NCBI GenBank assembly: GCA_032768795.1
Contig: CP136490.1
Span: 2,294,001-2,358,000 of the forward strand
Length of the DNA: 64,000 nt
Origin: Tremella fuciformis
Lineage: Eukaryota > Basidiomycota > Tremellomycetes > Tremellales > Tremellaceae
Direction of reading: 5' to 3'
This document shows positions 52,913 to 62,724 of the stretch, piece by piece. The notes beneath the pieces are model-generated. The model made no database searches, was not told the origin of the DNA, and saw only the letters and a list, made by a program, of their open reading frames with translations. The position numbers were made by a program, and so were the translations under genes. Position 1 is the stretch's first letter. Every line of letters starts with the position of its first letter.

Positions 52913-55900
52913 TCATGCCGACTCCGTTCTCCAGCGCGGGGCACGCCTTATGCGTTTCGCATCGGATACTAGGGATTCGACTTGGCTGTCCTCGATGCCC
53001 TTCATCCACGACTCGAACCGCGGGTCCCCCTTTAGAGAGTCTGTTGGTTGCCAGGTCGGTTGTTGGTACCCCTTCCATTTCACAAGGACCTGGTCCTCGA
53101 GTTGTCTTGCCTTACCCCGGGATCGTCGAGCTCGTTTCAGTACCCCTTCCACTTCGTAAAGCTCCTCCTCGCTAGTGTGTGGGGCTGGTGGCGGAGCGAC
53201 CAGCGCGGGTTGCGCTTCGACTCGAGCCCCACGAACGTGCGACAAGAGCTCTACGTTGAAGACTGGGTGGACTCGATTGGCGACCAATTCCGGAGGCAGG
53301 TCCAGTTTATATGCGTTCTCGTTTATCCTTTCTAGTATGGAGTACGGTCCTACGTGACGGTGGTCGAATTTCCTAGTCGGACGGAGCGTGCGCAAGTTCT
53401 TGCCATTTAGCCAGACTTTGTCCCCTACTTGGAAGTCCGGTGTACGTCGACGCTTATCATATTGCTTCTTCCACCCTTCTTGGGCTCTGAGCAAGTTCCC
53501 TCGTATTCGATGGTGCAGCTGTTCTAGCTGCTGAACCCGGTCGGCGGCTGCTGGAACTTGCAGGTCGGACAGGTCTCCTGGCGGATCGACTAGGGTCGTA
53601 CGATATGCTCTCCCGGTGTAGGCCTCCAGGGGGCTCATACCCAGCGAGGCGTGGTGCGTGCTATTGTAGCAGAACTCCGCGTGCGGCAGTAGGGGCACCC
53701 AATTGTCTTGTTCGAGGTTCACATAGTTGCGTAGGTACTGTTCCAGCCATTGGTTCGTTCTCTCGGTTTGTCCGTCTGTTTGTGGGTGGTATGCTGTCGA
53801 GTAGCGCAGGTTGGTTCCTAGGCCTTGGCAGAAGGCTTTCCAGAATTTGGATACGAACAGACTCCCACGATCCGACACTATGCTGTCGGGTATGCCGAAA
53901 CGAGTATATACTCTATCCGTGAAGATTTCGGACATTCCTTTAGCGGTGATCGACTTGTGACAGGGCGCGAATACTGCCATCTTCGAGAAGCGATCCACGA
54001 CAACCATGATGGAGTCGTAGGTATTCGAGGTGGGCAGGTCGACTATGAAGTCCACAGACAGGTCTGCCCATGGTCGTAGTGGCGGTTCGAGCGGTCGAAG
54101 GAGGCCGTACGGTTTCTGTCTCGAGGGCTTGTTTCTTTGGCACTTCTCGCACTCCGCCGCAGATTTCTCTACATCCGTCTTGATGTTCGGCCACCACCAG
54201 TGTTGCCTAATTGCCTGATAAGTCTTTCGGGGTCCAGGGTGACCGGCCGAGACTATATCATGATGTGCCTCGATGACCTCTGTCCGAGACTTCGAGGGAC
54301 AGTAGTATGCTTTCGAGTGTCTATAGTATCCTTGCGTGTCTTGGGTTACTTTCCCGTCCGCGATCAATGATCCTAGCTCGTCGTCCCCTTCGTACAAGTC
54401 GGACGGCGTCTTGCCCAGCAGCTGTACTTGTAGGGAGAGTAGCAACTGTTCTGAGGACAGGAGCGGTCGGAAATTGTGTCCGTTGAGTTCCTGAGACAGG
54501 CTCGTGGCTGTCGAGTCGGTGGGGAGGTAATCCGGTCTTCGACTGAGGGCGTCCGGTTTAGTACTTTGCTTCCCCGAACGATAGGAGATCTCGAAGTTGA
54601 AGTCTGCCATCATCTCTGCCCATCGTGCCTGTCGTCGGGTCAGTTGCTTGGTTGACAAGAAGGTTTCCAGGCTGCGGTGGTCGGTGAGCACTTGTGTCCG
54701 GTGTCGGGCACCTTCCAGGTAGTGTCGCCATTCCTTGAAAGCGTACACGATTGCCAAGAATTCCTTGTCGTGTATCGGGTAGTTCAACTCGGCTGGCGAC
54801 ATGACTCGACTCGAATATGCGACTGGGCGCAGTCCATTCTCCCCGTCTTTCTGGGATATGACTGCCCCGATCGCGAAATCGGACGCGTCGGTCTCTACCA
54901 CGCATTCCTGGTCTGGGTCATAGTGTTTCAGGACGGGTCCGGTCGTCATTTTCGTCTTGAGCAGGTCGAACGCCGCCTGGTGCGGTTCCGACCAGGAGAA
55001 CGGGGTCGACTTCCGAGTGAGTTCGTGCAGTGGCTTAGCTACCTTGGCGAACCCTGCTATGAACCTTCGATAGAAGTTTGCGAACCCCAGGAAGGATTGG
55101 ACTTCCTTGACGTTCCGAGGTGCTGGCCATGCCGACACCGCTCGCACCTTGTTCGGGTCCATCGATACGCCCTTCGGGTCGATGATGTAGCCCAGGAACT
55201 CTACGGAGTCGGTATGGAACTGGCACTTGTCGTGTTTTGCGAACAGTTCGAATTTCCGCAGTCGTTGTAGGACTTCTTTGACGTGCCCCTCGTGCTCGCT
55301 CCGTGACTTCGAGAAGATAAGTATGTCGTCCAGATAGACTATGACGAAAATGTCCAGCACATCGCGGAATATGTGGTTCATCAAGTGTTGGAATGAGGCT
55401 GGGGCATTCGTGAGGCCGAATGGCATCACTCGGTACTCGAACAGCCCGAACCGAGTCCTGAATGCGGTTTTCCATTCTTCCCCGGCGGCGATCCGGAGGA
55501 GGTTGTACGCGCCACGTAGGTCTATTTTTGAGTAGATAGTGGCCGCACGGAGTTGGTCTAGTAGATCTCCGATCAACGGTAGGGGATAACGGTTCTTGAC
55601 GGTTATGTTATTCAACTTGCGGTAGTCCACGCAGAGGCGTAAGGATCCGTCTTTCTTCTTTACGAATAAAATTGGCGAGGCCGCTGGCGACTCCGAAGGT
55701 ACGATAAAGCCTTTCTTGAGGTTCGTATCCAAGTAGTCTCGGAGGGCCTCCTGTTCGGTCACGGACAGCGAGTAGATCGGGCCGAATGTCGGCTCAGCGC
55801 CGTCGAGTAGCGGGATGCGGTGGTCGAAAGGCCTATGAGGAGGTAGCTTGGTGGCCTCCGACTCCGAGAAGACATCCAGGAACTCGTGGTATTCCGTAGG

Positions 55901-56455
55901 TACCACTTCCTCCATCCGAGGTGGGTCCACGGAGATGGCTCGTAGGTAGATCGCCCCCTTGGGTTCGTCTGTAATCTGTTCGAATGCCTCGGCCGAGATG
56001 AGGGAGATTGCTTTTAGTTTTCCCGACTTGCCCTGGTGTGATCTCGAGGGAGGAGGTTGAATGGCCAGGTTATCCCAGTCGAGCGTTGGCTTGACTTCTT
56101 TGAAGAATGGCGCCCCAAGGATGATGGGGCCCACATCTAGTCTGGCGACCAGAAATGTAGCTGTGTAGGGCTGGAACCCTTCCCCTAGCAAGAGGGTGAG
56201 GGTAACCTCTTGTTCGATAGCGCTGCGGGAGCCATCCGCTAATCGTAGGGTCTGTTTGATTCTAGAAGGGCGCAATTCGAGTTTCGACTCGATGGCGTAG
56301 GTTTCCTCTATAAAGTTCCGGGAGGCCCCGGTGTCGAGCAGCGCTCGGGAGACTAGTGATTGTTTGTTTGCGATCGCGACGGGTATATGGAAAAGGTCTG
56401 GGGTATCAGGAATAGTTGGCGTCGAGATTGGGAGTGCGGCGAAGGTGGCGGTCAC
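52913..56455 (-). CDS. pol: Chromovirus Pol polyprotein
   Basis: About 1,180 residues in an unbroken frame. Order: aspartic protease (DTGA at 41-44), reverse transcriptase (about 245-430; VDYRK, FGLTNAPASFQ, YLDD at 374-377), RNase H (TDAS at 522-525, then DKEF), integrase zinc domain (HHDIVSAGH...CEKC, about 731-772), integrase core D802, D862, E898, GPY/F segment (VGPYSI) and a C-terminal chromodomain (about 1100-1152; VLVKWKGYQQPTWQP), the mark of chromoviruses. The frame begins GTG rather than ATG at the gag stop (overlap GTGA) and is -1 relative to gag, so Pol is probably made as a fusion by frameshifting. It copies and inserts the element. Confidence 0.95.
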   Translation of the reverse strand: MTATFAALPISTPTIPDTPDLFHIPVAIANKQSLVSRALLDTGASRNFIEETYAIESKLELRPSRIKQTLRLADGSRSAIEQEVTLTLLLGEGFQPYTATFLVARLDVGPIILGAPFFKEVKPTLDWDNLAIQPPPSRSHQGKSGKLKAISLISAEAFEQITDEPKGAIYLRAISVDPPRMEEVVPTEYHEFLDVFSESEATKLPPHRPFDHRIPLLDGAEPTFGPIYSLSVTEQEALRDYLDTNLKKGFIVPSESPAASPILFVKKKDGSLRLCVDYRKLNNITVKNRYPLPLIGDLLDQLRAATIYSKIDLRGAYNLLRIAAGEEWKTAFRTRFGLFEYRVMPFGLTNAPASFQHLMNHIFRDVLDIFVIVYLDDILIFSKSRSEHEGHVKEVLQRLRKFELFAKHDKCQFHTDSVEFLGYIIDPKGVSMDPNKVRAVSAWPAPRNVKEVQSFLGFANFYRRFIAGFAKVAKPLHELTRKSTPFSWSEPHQAAFDLLKTKMTTGPVLKHYDPDQECVVETDASDFAIGAVISQKDGENGLRPVAYSSRVMSPAELNYPIHDKEFLAIVYAFKEWRHYLEGARHRTQVLTDHRSLETFLSTKQLTRRQARWAEMMADFNFEISYRSGKQSTKPDALSRRPDYLPTDSTATSLSQELNGHNFRPLLSSEQLLLSLQVQLLGKTPSDLYEGDDELGSLIADGKVTQDTQGYYRHSKAYYCPSKSRTEVIEAHHDIVSAGHPGPRKTYQAIRQHWWWPNIKTDVEKSAAECEKCQRNKPSRQKPYGLLRPLEPPLRPWADLSVDFIVDLPTSNTYDSIMVVVDRFSKMAVFAPCHKSITAKGMSEIFTDRVYTRFGIPDSIVSDRGSLFVSKFWKAFCQGLGTNLRYSTAYHPQTDGQTERTNQWLEQYLRNYVNLEQDNWVPLLPHAEFCYNSTHHASLGMSPLEAYTGRAYRTTLVDPPGDLSDLQVPAAADRVQQLEQLHHRIRGNLLRAQEGWKKQYDKRRRTPDFQVGDKVWLNGKNLRTLRPTRKFDHRHVGPYSILERINENAYKLDLPPELVANRVHPVFNVELLSHVRGARVEAQPALVAPPPAPHTSEEELYEVEGVLKRARRSRGKARQLEDQVLVKWKGYQQPTWQPTDSLKGDPRFESWMKGIEDSQVESLVSDAKRIRRAPRWRTESA

Positions 56456-57726
56456 GCTGAGGCGTACCTCGCCGCCGCGGGGCTGGGGTACGCCAACTTG
56501 TTTTCCGAATCGTCTTTGTCGAATTTCGTATGATCGAGGTTGGCGTTCGCATTCGGTGATTCGTGTCTAATACCATTGAGGCGGACTGCGTTCGCCCCCG
56601 ATGCGGGGCTGTTTCGAGGAGCTCGCGTTTTCGGGACCGTGGGGCAGTTGGCTACAATGTGATCCGGGCTCTCACAGTATAGACACAGGTTTTTGTCCAT
56701 CCGTCGCTGTCTTTCGCTGGGCGAGATCCTACCCCTCGAGTGTCCGTCGTCCTTCCGATATCTCTGGTTGGTCGGGGGTCGAGAGGGCGGATTCGGGGAT
56801 CGAACGTAGTCCCTCGAAGGTCTGTCGGCGCGGTCGCGAGAGTGAGTTGTCGCCGGCGCCTCGCCGAACCTTTTCGAGGTAGCTCGCTCCGGCTCGCGCT
56901 GCAGCAAGTTGTTGCGGACACTGTCCTGTTGTACATTGAGACGAATCGCTACGTCCGCCAGCTCTTTTAGGGATCTGGGCTCGTGCTCGCGATTCGCTAT
57001 GGCCAGGCGGATCTCGGGTCGCAGACCCGACTCGAACATGTCCCGTAGGCTACGGTCCTCATACTCCACATCGGCTGAGATCGCCAGGAATCGTGCATAG
57101 TATTCCGAGACCGTGCGGGTTTGCGACAGTTTCTTGAGTCGCTGCACCGCAATTCGGTGTCTATCCGGGTCGCCGAACATGTCCTGTAACTCGGAAATGA
57201 AATGGTCCAAGTCGGAACAAAAAAGGGGTTGTTCGATTTTCGGCCTGTTGAAGTACGGTTCCCACCAACGAAGGGCATTTCCTCGTAGGTAGGATGCCGC
57301 CCAAATGACTTGCCTCCGCGAGTCCAGGCCACCGCCTTGCATGCTAAGGTACATTCGTACCTGGGTAATGTATTGCGGTAGCTTATCGCGGTCACCGTGA
57401 TATTCATCTGGGGGGTTCACCTTGAAGGATCTCGTCGCGTTCGAAATCCTCTGAGCGGACTCGAGCGGCGAGTGGTCGTGGTCGAGATCCGTGTCCGTGA
57501 TCTCTTCCAGGGGTGTACCTTGCGCGGCTCCCGTGTGATGAGTGGTTGCCGGGGTGGCCCGTTCGGCCAATGCGAGACGGGCGGCCGCTAGGGCCGAGTC
57601 GCTCTGCTCCTTGGCTTGGCGAAGCTCGAGTATCTGACGTCGGAGTTCCTCAACCTCCGTAGGAGTGTCGAGGTCCTCCGAGTCCGGGTCGACATGCGAC
57701 CGTAGTTGGCGAGTGGAAGCACTCAT
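56452..57726 (-). CDS. gag: Chromovirus Gag
   Basis: 424 residues from ATG 57726 (MSASTRQLRSHVD). An N-terminal coiled coil (EELRRQILELRQAKEQ) is followed by the retrotransposon gag domain (WAASYLRGNALRWWEPYF, QDMFGDPDRHRIAVQRLKKL, FLAISADVEY) and a basic Arg/Ser/Pro region. A single zinc knuckle CLYCESPDHIVANC (CX2CX4HX4C, about 56655-56700) follows. Forms the virus-like particle and binds the genomic RNA. It ends TGA at 56452, overlapping the pol frame. Confidence 0.93.
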   Translation of the reverse strand: MSASTRQLRSHVDPDSEDLDTPTEVEELRRQILELRQAKEQSDSALAAARLALAERATPATTHHTGAAQGTPLEEITDTDLDHDHSPLESAQRISNATRSFKVNPPDEYHGDRDKLPQYITQVRMYLSMQGGGLDSRRQVIWAASYLRGNALRWWEPYFNRPKIEQPLFCSDLDHFISELQDMFGDPDRHRIAVQRLKKLSQTRTVSEYYARFLAISADVEYEDRSLRDMFESGLRPEIRLAIANREHEPRSLKELADVAIRLNVQQDSVRNNLLQREPERATSKRFGEAPATTHSRDRADRPSRDYVRSPNPPSRPPTNQRYRKDDGHSRGRISPSERQRRMDKNLCLYCESPDHIVANCPTVPKTRAPRNSPASGANAVRLNGIRHESPNANANLDHTKFDKDDSENKLAYPSPAAARYASA

Positions 57727-57757
57727 GTTCCTCGACTTGCAATACTCAGTGCGAGTA

Positions 57758-57772
57758 TAGTCGAATGTATCT
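57758..57772 (-). other. Self-complementary primer binding site
   Basis: On the element strand AGATACATTCGACTA lies 2 bp after the 5' LTR. It is the exact reverse complement of a 15-nt stretch inside the LTR (57892-57906), as in Tf1/sushi elements whose RNA 5' end primes reverse transcription in place of a tRNA. Confidence 0.75.
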
Positions 57773-57774
57773 AA

Positions 57775-58087
57775 TGTCAAGACCGGACGTAGGATAGTCC
57801 GCGTCGAGCTGGGAAGTCGAGGTTGCCTCGCAGGGAGTATGCAATCGAGTAGGGTTACTAGAAGTAGACTGAGAGTACAAGAGATACATTCGACTAGAGA
57901 TCTTCTCTACTCGAATGTCTACTATATGTATTCGAAAACCGTTCAACTATACTAGACAGTCCGAGTGCCGCATTTAGCAGTTCGGCTACTTCACCCGGAT
58001 GAGGCAAGTGGGCGGTTGGCTGAGTCAGGCCGTGTGGCACTTGGCCTTGTCTCATTCCGCCACAGTCTCAGTGCCACAGTCCTGACA
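57775..58087 (-). repeat. 5' LTR of the chromovirus
   Basis: 313 bp with TGTCA...TGACA ends, matching 50669-50981. If self-priming is right, the R region starts at the TAGTCGAATGTATCT copy (element strand, 57906-57892). Confidence 0.95.
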
Positions 58088-60319
58088 ACCACCCTCGATG
58101 AGCTCCTCGACCCCAGCATGTACAATGAAGACTGCCTCTTCGTCAACATTTTCATTCCGCCAGAAACGGATATCGCTTCCTCGTCTTTACCAGTGTTCGT
58201 CGACCTTCATGCAGGAGGGTGAGTCTTCGCCAGATGATCCACCGCCGATCAGTGACACTGAGCGGCGGCAGGTATGTCACCTCGGGGACGTCTTCGCCAG
58301 ACACAAGTCAGTCTCTCCCGCGGATCACTATGGAGGGCGCAACCTGATCACAGGTATGTACGTGTTGGAGCAGGCGCTCGGGGACTCTTCCATCTACGTC
58401 GACATCTCGTGGCGCCAGGGGGCATTTGGGTTCCTGGCCGGTCCGGATGTGGGAAGCGATGGGACCTACAACGTTGGCCTGCGTGAGTGCAGATCACCCG
58501 CGCTTGACAGGAGGTGGCTAGAGCGATGTCAGTCGACCAGCAAGCAGCTTTGGGGTGGATACAGGAGAACATCGCTCAGGTGCGGGATGCTTCACTCGAG
58601 CCTGGAAATAAATAGCTGATAACCTGTCCAGTTTGGCGGCGACCCTGGCAATGTAACTCTCTGGGGCGTTTCGGGCGGAGCCGGATCCGTCCTACAGCAT
58701 GTGTGCTCCTCCCCTCTCCATCTGTCCAGTGACTGACGTCTGAAGATAATTGCGAATGATGGTAATACCCAGCCTGCGCTATTCAACGCGGCCATCGCCT
58801 CTGATCCATTCACTCCGGCCCAGTACCCCGCAAGCGACCCCGTACCATCCGTGAGCAGAGCTCCCCCTTCGCAAGCCTGGAAGCAAGCTGACGTCGCCTT
58901 TCACAGGGCATTTACGATACCTTTGTCCAGATGGTCGGCTGCGGCAACTCGTCCGATACACTGAACTGCCTGCGGACAGCTCCACTGGAGAAGCTCGCCG
59001 AGGCAAATTACCGCATGCTTGCCACCACCACGCTAGGGTGCGCTGCTCCCACGGCTTGACTCGTCAGCAGCTGACGCCGCGCAACAGGGACTACGTATTC
59101 CAGCCGGTGGTAGATGGAACGTGTCAGCTGTCGTCCGGCCAGTCAGTACCCGTGGTCGGCTGACAAGTAGTCATTGTTGATCGCCCGTCGGTCCTGCTTG
59201 CCCAGGGCAAAGTGAACGGGAACGTCCTCTGGGCGGAACACACGGTCAACTCGGTCAGGCGTCTCCTTCAATAGGTGACTCCGACAGCGGCGCGATGCTA
59301 AGGCTACAGGGACTCATCTTCAACGGCACTTCCCCCGCGTCGCTGACCAACTTTGTCCCTCTGACCATCGGTGATAATGCCACCGCCCAAGCTGAATGGA
59401 TAGCCGCCAAGTGGCCGAGGTACAATGCGAGCCTTATCGCGCAGATCCAGGCCATATATAACGGGATGACCTTTGGAGATCTGCAGACCGCCACGGAATA
59501 CGTGTTGAGTTTTGCTCTCAGCCGCCTCGCACCACCGAGCCACGCGGTCTGCTGACTTGATTGTGCAGTTACGGAGAGAACGTCTTTCATTGCCCTAGCC
59601 TGTGGATGGTCGAAGCATTCAGTGGTCGTTCCTACTGGGTGAGCACTTGCCGCCTTTCTTGCGAGGCAAGATCAAGCTAAGCAGGTAGAGCGTCTTCGAC
59701 TTTCCGCCTGCGCCCACTCATGCCTCAACGTGAGCTACGAGTCATCTGACTGTAACGCTCGTGGCTGACCCGCGCAGGGCTTACATCGTACTCGGTTAGT
59801 TACATCCTCTGCAGGCCGACCGCCGATCTGGCTCTTCCACTCACCTCATCAGGTCTCGGACAGATCTTTGGACCAGCCGCGATCACCGACTACTATGGCG
59901 CACTGACTAGCTTCGCCACCAGCCGTGAGCTCTGACTGGTATGATCCCAAAGTGGAAGAGCTGAAATAGTGCCTAGAATCGTTCCCCGAGATTCCGCAGT
60001 GGGCGCTATTCGACGCCCAAGATCCCAAGTGCGTCGATCTGAGCACTGTCGACAACCAGACCGACGTCAGCAATACTCTGAAGAAGGTTGATCCAGGTCT
60101 GAAAGAGCGATGCGAGTGAGTGCTTCCTCCCTATAACGATGAGCACCTCGGCTGATGGGATAGGTTCTGGAGATCCATATCGGCCATTACGCCACAGTAG
60201 CTGCTCAGTCAACAGCTACGTACCCGCGTGTGTGCAGGTAGGGTTCGGCCGCTCTTACGACCAAATAAACCTCGTGCAGATAATATGAGTCGTGCAATAT
60301 GTGCAATTTTTCATGATCC

Positions 60320-61390
60320 TCAGACCTTGTAATCACCGCCCGTCTCGTGCTCGATCCAGTCAAACATCTCCTGCGCCTGGAAGTACGCCTCGTCCTCACC
60401 GCCATACTGGCCAAACACAGCCGCGACATCCTGCTCTTCCAACTCCATCGGCTTGCCCAGGGCGTCCGACTCGAGCTGCGACTCGCACAGCTGTTCCAGT
60501 CGCACAAAGTAAGCCACGGCCGCGTCGACCGTCTGGGCCGCTGTCAAGATACCGTGATTGCGGAGTATCACGCCTTTGCCATTGGGCCCCAGGGCGTCGC
60601 AGATGTTGCGGCCCTCTTCGTCGTTGAGCACGATCCCCCCAAAGTCGTCGTACAGCCGTACTGTCTCACCGAACGCAGCGGCGTCCGACTGTCAGCTATC
60701 AAATTTCCTGACTGGAACCGGCTCACCATGCGAGGCCAGGTCGACATTGCGCCCGAGCACGGAGAACGCTCGACCAAAGGTGGTGTGTGAGTGCGCGGCG
60801 GCGTGTAGCCGCGCGCGATGGATGGCCCCATGTATAGCGAAACCAGCCGCGTTGTCTACCCCGTCAGCAATCTAAGCGGGGCTACGTCTCGCTCGCTCGC
60901 TCACAGATCTGTCCGTTACCAGGTTTGCCCGTGCCCTCGAGAATGTTCCCGTCGTGGTCCACAAGCAGCAGGTCGGAGACGGTCATGAGGTCGAACGCCA
61001 CACCGTAGGGGTTCACCCAGAACGCACTGCGTCTCAGCGGCATCAAGCAGTGCCAGGTGCCAGGTCGACTCACTGGGGGTTGACCGTATCCCTCACGGTG
61101 ATGTGCCCTGCGATGCCTTCGTCATAGCCCATGTTGGCGAAGATGCGGAACGCCGCGCATAGCCGCTCTTTGATGTACTGTCTCTGCCATCTGTCAGCCT
61201 TACTCACAGTGCACAGACCGGTCTCCTCACCTCTTCTGCCTCGTTGGTGAAAACCGGTGCAACGAATGGCTTGCTGCGAGGACCGGATGGGCCGCCTCGT
61301 AGCTCGAGGGTTGCCCGCACGGGCGAGCGCACTTGCGTCTGGGTCAGAGAGCTCATCGTCGGGCAGGTCAGGACACTGTGAATGTCTCAT
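60320..61390 (-). CDS. Class II aldolase/adducin-family protein
   Basis: Zinc-type class II aldolase fold. ATG 61390 gives MRHSQCPDLPDDELSDPD, then YIKERLCAAFRIFANMGYDEGIAGHITVRD, SAFWVNPYGVAFDLMTVSDLLLVDHDGNILEGTG, the first metal histidines in HGAIHRARLHAAAHSHT (HxH with following His), GETVRLYDDFGG, GKGVILRNHGILTAAQTVDAAV (third metal His) and the C-terminal MFDWIEHETGGDYKV. Introns fall near 61025-61070, 60860-60910, 60690-60725 and 61185-61235. Family members split or epimerise phosphorylated or free keto sugars; many fungal ones have no known substrate. Convergent with the esterase remnant. Confidence 0.85.
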
Positions 61391-61630
61391 CGAGGGGTCA
61401 TTACTCGAGTTCAGCGACACTGGAGCGTCACTCGGGCCGAGGCTACCGGTCTAGTGCTCTTCGGACAACCCCCGGACTACATACTGGCGGGGCACAGCGG
61501 GGAAACCCCCGAGCCATCGCTATCCCACAAGACAAGTGTCGGGCATGTCCGAGTCTAGGTGCCCTTATATAGCCTGCTTGAGGTTGTACATCTCGCTGCC
61601 CAGGCCACAAAAACCACAGCAAAGCCCGAC
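61391..61630. promoter_or_regulatory. Divergent promoter of two class II aldolase genes
   Basis: 240 bp between starts. TATATA at 61566-61571 is 60 bp before the ATG at 61631 and is a likely core promoter of the right-hand gene. Confidence 0.5.
61566..61571 (+). promoter_or_regulatory. TATA box (TATATA)
   Basis: Lies 60 bp before the ATG at 61631. Confidence 0.5.
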
Positions 61631-62679
61631 ATGGTCGTGCAAGATGCTGAGACAGTTGGGGCGGCGAGACCCAGAGTGGGCAAGTTCAAGCTTGCCATGC
61701 CCCCGACGTTCGACGTGGGTCTGCGTCTCGTGCCCGAGCCTACGCTGAGATTTGCAGGACCCGCATGAGGAGCAGAGGTATCGCAAGAAGAGGTTGGCTA
61801 TGGCTTGTCGTATTGTTGCATCTCAAGGGTGGGGCATCGGCTGCGGCATGTACCTCTCGGTGGGTCGCGGGGAGCTCGAAGCCGTAGCTGATCGCAGTCG
61901 CGGGATCCAGTCGACCCGGCAACGATATGGGTCGTCCCTGCAGGACGGGCGTTGGCAGCCATGAAGTCGTCTGATCTGGTGCACATAAGCGTCAGTGATG
62001 GGCGCGTGGTCGGGGACGATGCGAAATGGGGATGTGGGTCGCACACGAGCCTCTCGCTACAGTACAGTTGCTCATTGCAGATGATATCAATTCTGCCGCC
62101 CTACATCGAGCCATCTACGCCGCCCGGCCAGACGTGGGAGCTATCATCCACGGTCAGACACCCCATGCGCGGTCCTTCTCCATGCAAGATCTCCCGCTGA
62201 AGATGGTCGTGCAAGGTATTCCTGCTGTGCCCACTGCTTGGGAGATCGAGCTGAGGCGCAGATTCCTGCACGTTCTACAAACGTATACACCGCCTGCCCC
62301 TCAAGAGCAGCATCAATGCCTTGAACGACCCTGGGCCGGTCGCAGATGCTCTAGGAGCGGGGAAAGGCCTGATACTGGAGAACAGAGGGATCCTTGTGGT
62401 AGGCACGACCATCGAATGCCCGATCAGCTACTACCGACGCCTCGAGAGCTTGTGCCATATTCAGCTGGCCGCTGAGGCTGCGGCGAAGGGCAGGGGAGGA
62501 GAGCTGGTGCTCATCGGCGACAAGGAGGCTCAAGTGAGTTTAGTTGTTATACACGCACACGTCCTCTCGAACGCTCATTTCAGTTCTCGTTCGAGAACGG
62601 TGGGACTGAGCGACATGCGTGGTTCATGGCCATGCCCTACTTTGCACAGCAGGACAAGCTCATCGGCGACGATATTTGA
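61631..62679 (+). CDS. Second class II aldolase/adducin-family protein
   Basis: Paralogue-like partner of the divergent gene at 60320-61390. Start MVVQDAETVGAARPRVGKFK. An intron with GTGGGT donor (61719 region) joins PPTFD to DPHEEQRYRKKRLAMACRIVASQGWG. A second joins MYLS to SRDPVDPATIWVVPAGRALAAM. Then SDLVHISVSDGRVVGDDAKW, NSAALHRAIYAARPDVGAIIHGQTPHARSFS (metal HxxxxxH region), GAGKGLILENRGILVVG and SFENGGTERHAWFMAMPYFAQQDKL. The usual NHG third metal site reads ENRG here, so one zinc-binding His seems to be missing; the HxxxP start GCGM (usually AGHI) is also altered. It may be inactive or changed in function. Confidence 0.75.
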
Positions 62680-62724
62680 TGGGATGCATGTCGCAGTCCT
62701 TGTGCAGCCCAGGACCGCTCAGCA

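Larger units (their letters stand above)
50669..58087 (-). mobile_element. Ty3/gypsy chromovirus LTR retrotransposon, Tf1/sushi-like
   Basis: 7419 bp with 313-bp LTRs that look identical by eye (50669-50981 and 57775-58087), each bounded by TGTCA...TGACA, and a 5-bp duplication ACCAC (50664-50668 and 58088-58092). Element sense is minus: 5' LTR, self-priming PBS, gag, pol (protease, RT, RNase H, integrase, chromodomain), an antisense gene, polypurine tract, 3' LTR. Intact frames and equal LTRs point to a recent insertion. It interrupts the carboxylesterase coding sequence. Confidence 0.95.
50315..60199 (+). pseudogene. Secreted type-B carboxylesterase split by a chromovirus
   Basis: Same family as the gene at the left edge. 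The 5' part (50315-50668) encodes MMLLTSLVWLTEATAVLSTN (signal peptide), QYFLGIPY, an intron (from 50479) and RWRAPKPP..GLQIANGTGLAQCP. The frame is cut at the 5-bp target duplication. The 3' part resumes in the same frame at 58088 with TTLDELLDPSMYNEDCLFVN, then IQENIAQFGGDPGNV and the nucleophile elbow GVSGGAG (GxSxG kept, usual Glu replaced by Val), and ends CEFWRSISAITPQ at 60199 after an intron. About ten introns. All exons are otherwise intact, so the insertion is the only evident lesion and must be young. As it stands a full-length esterase cannot be made. Confidence 0.82.

Noticed and set aside
53048..55535. Plus-strand open frames across the pol region
   Set aside because: All are antisense shadows of pol. 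They lack splice-consistent structure, unlike the real antisense gene at 51201-52880.
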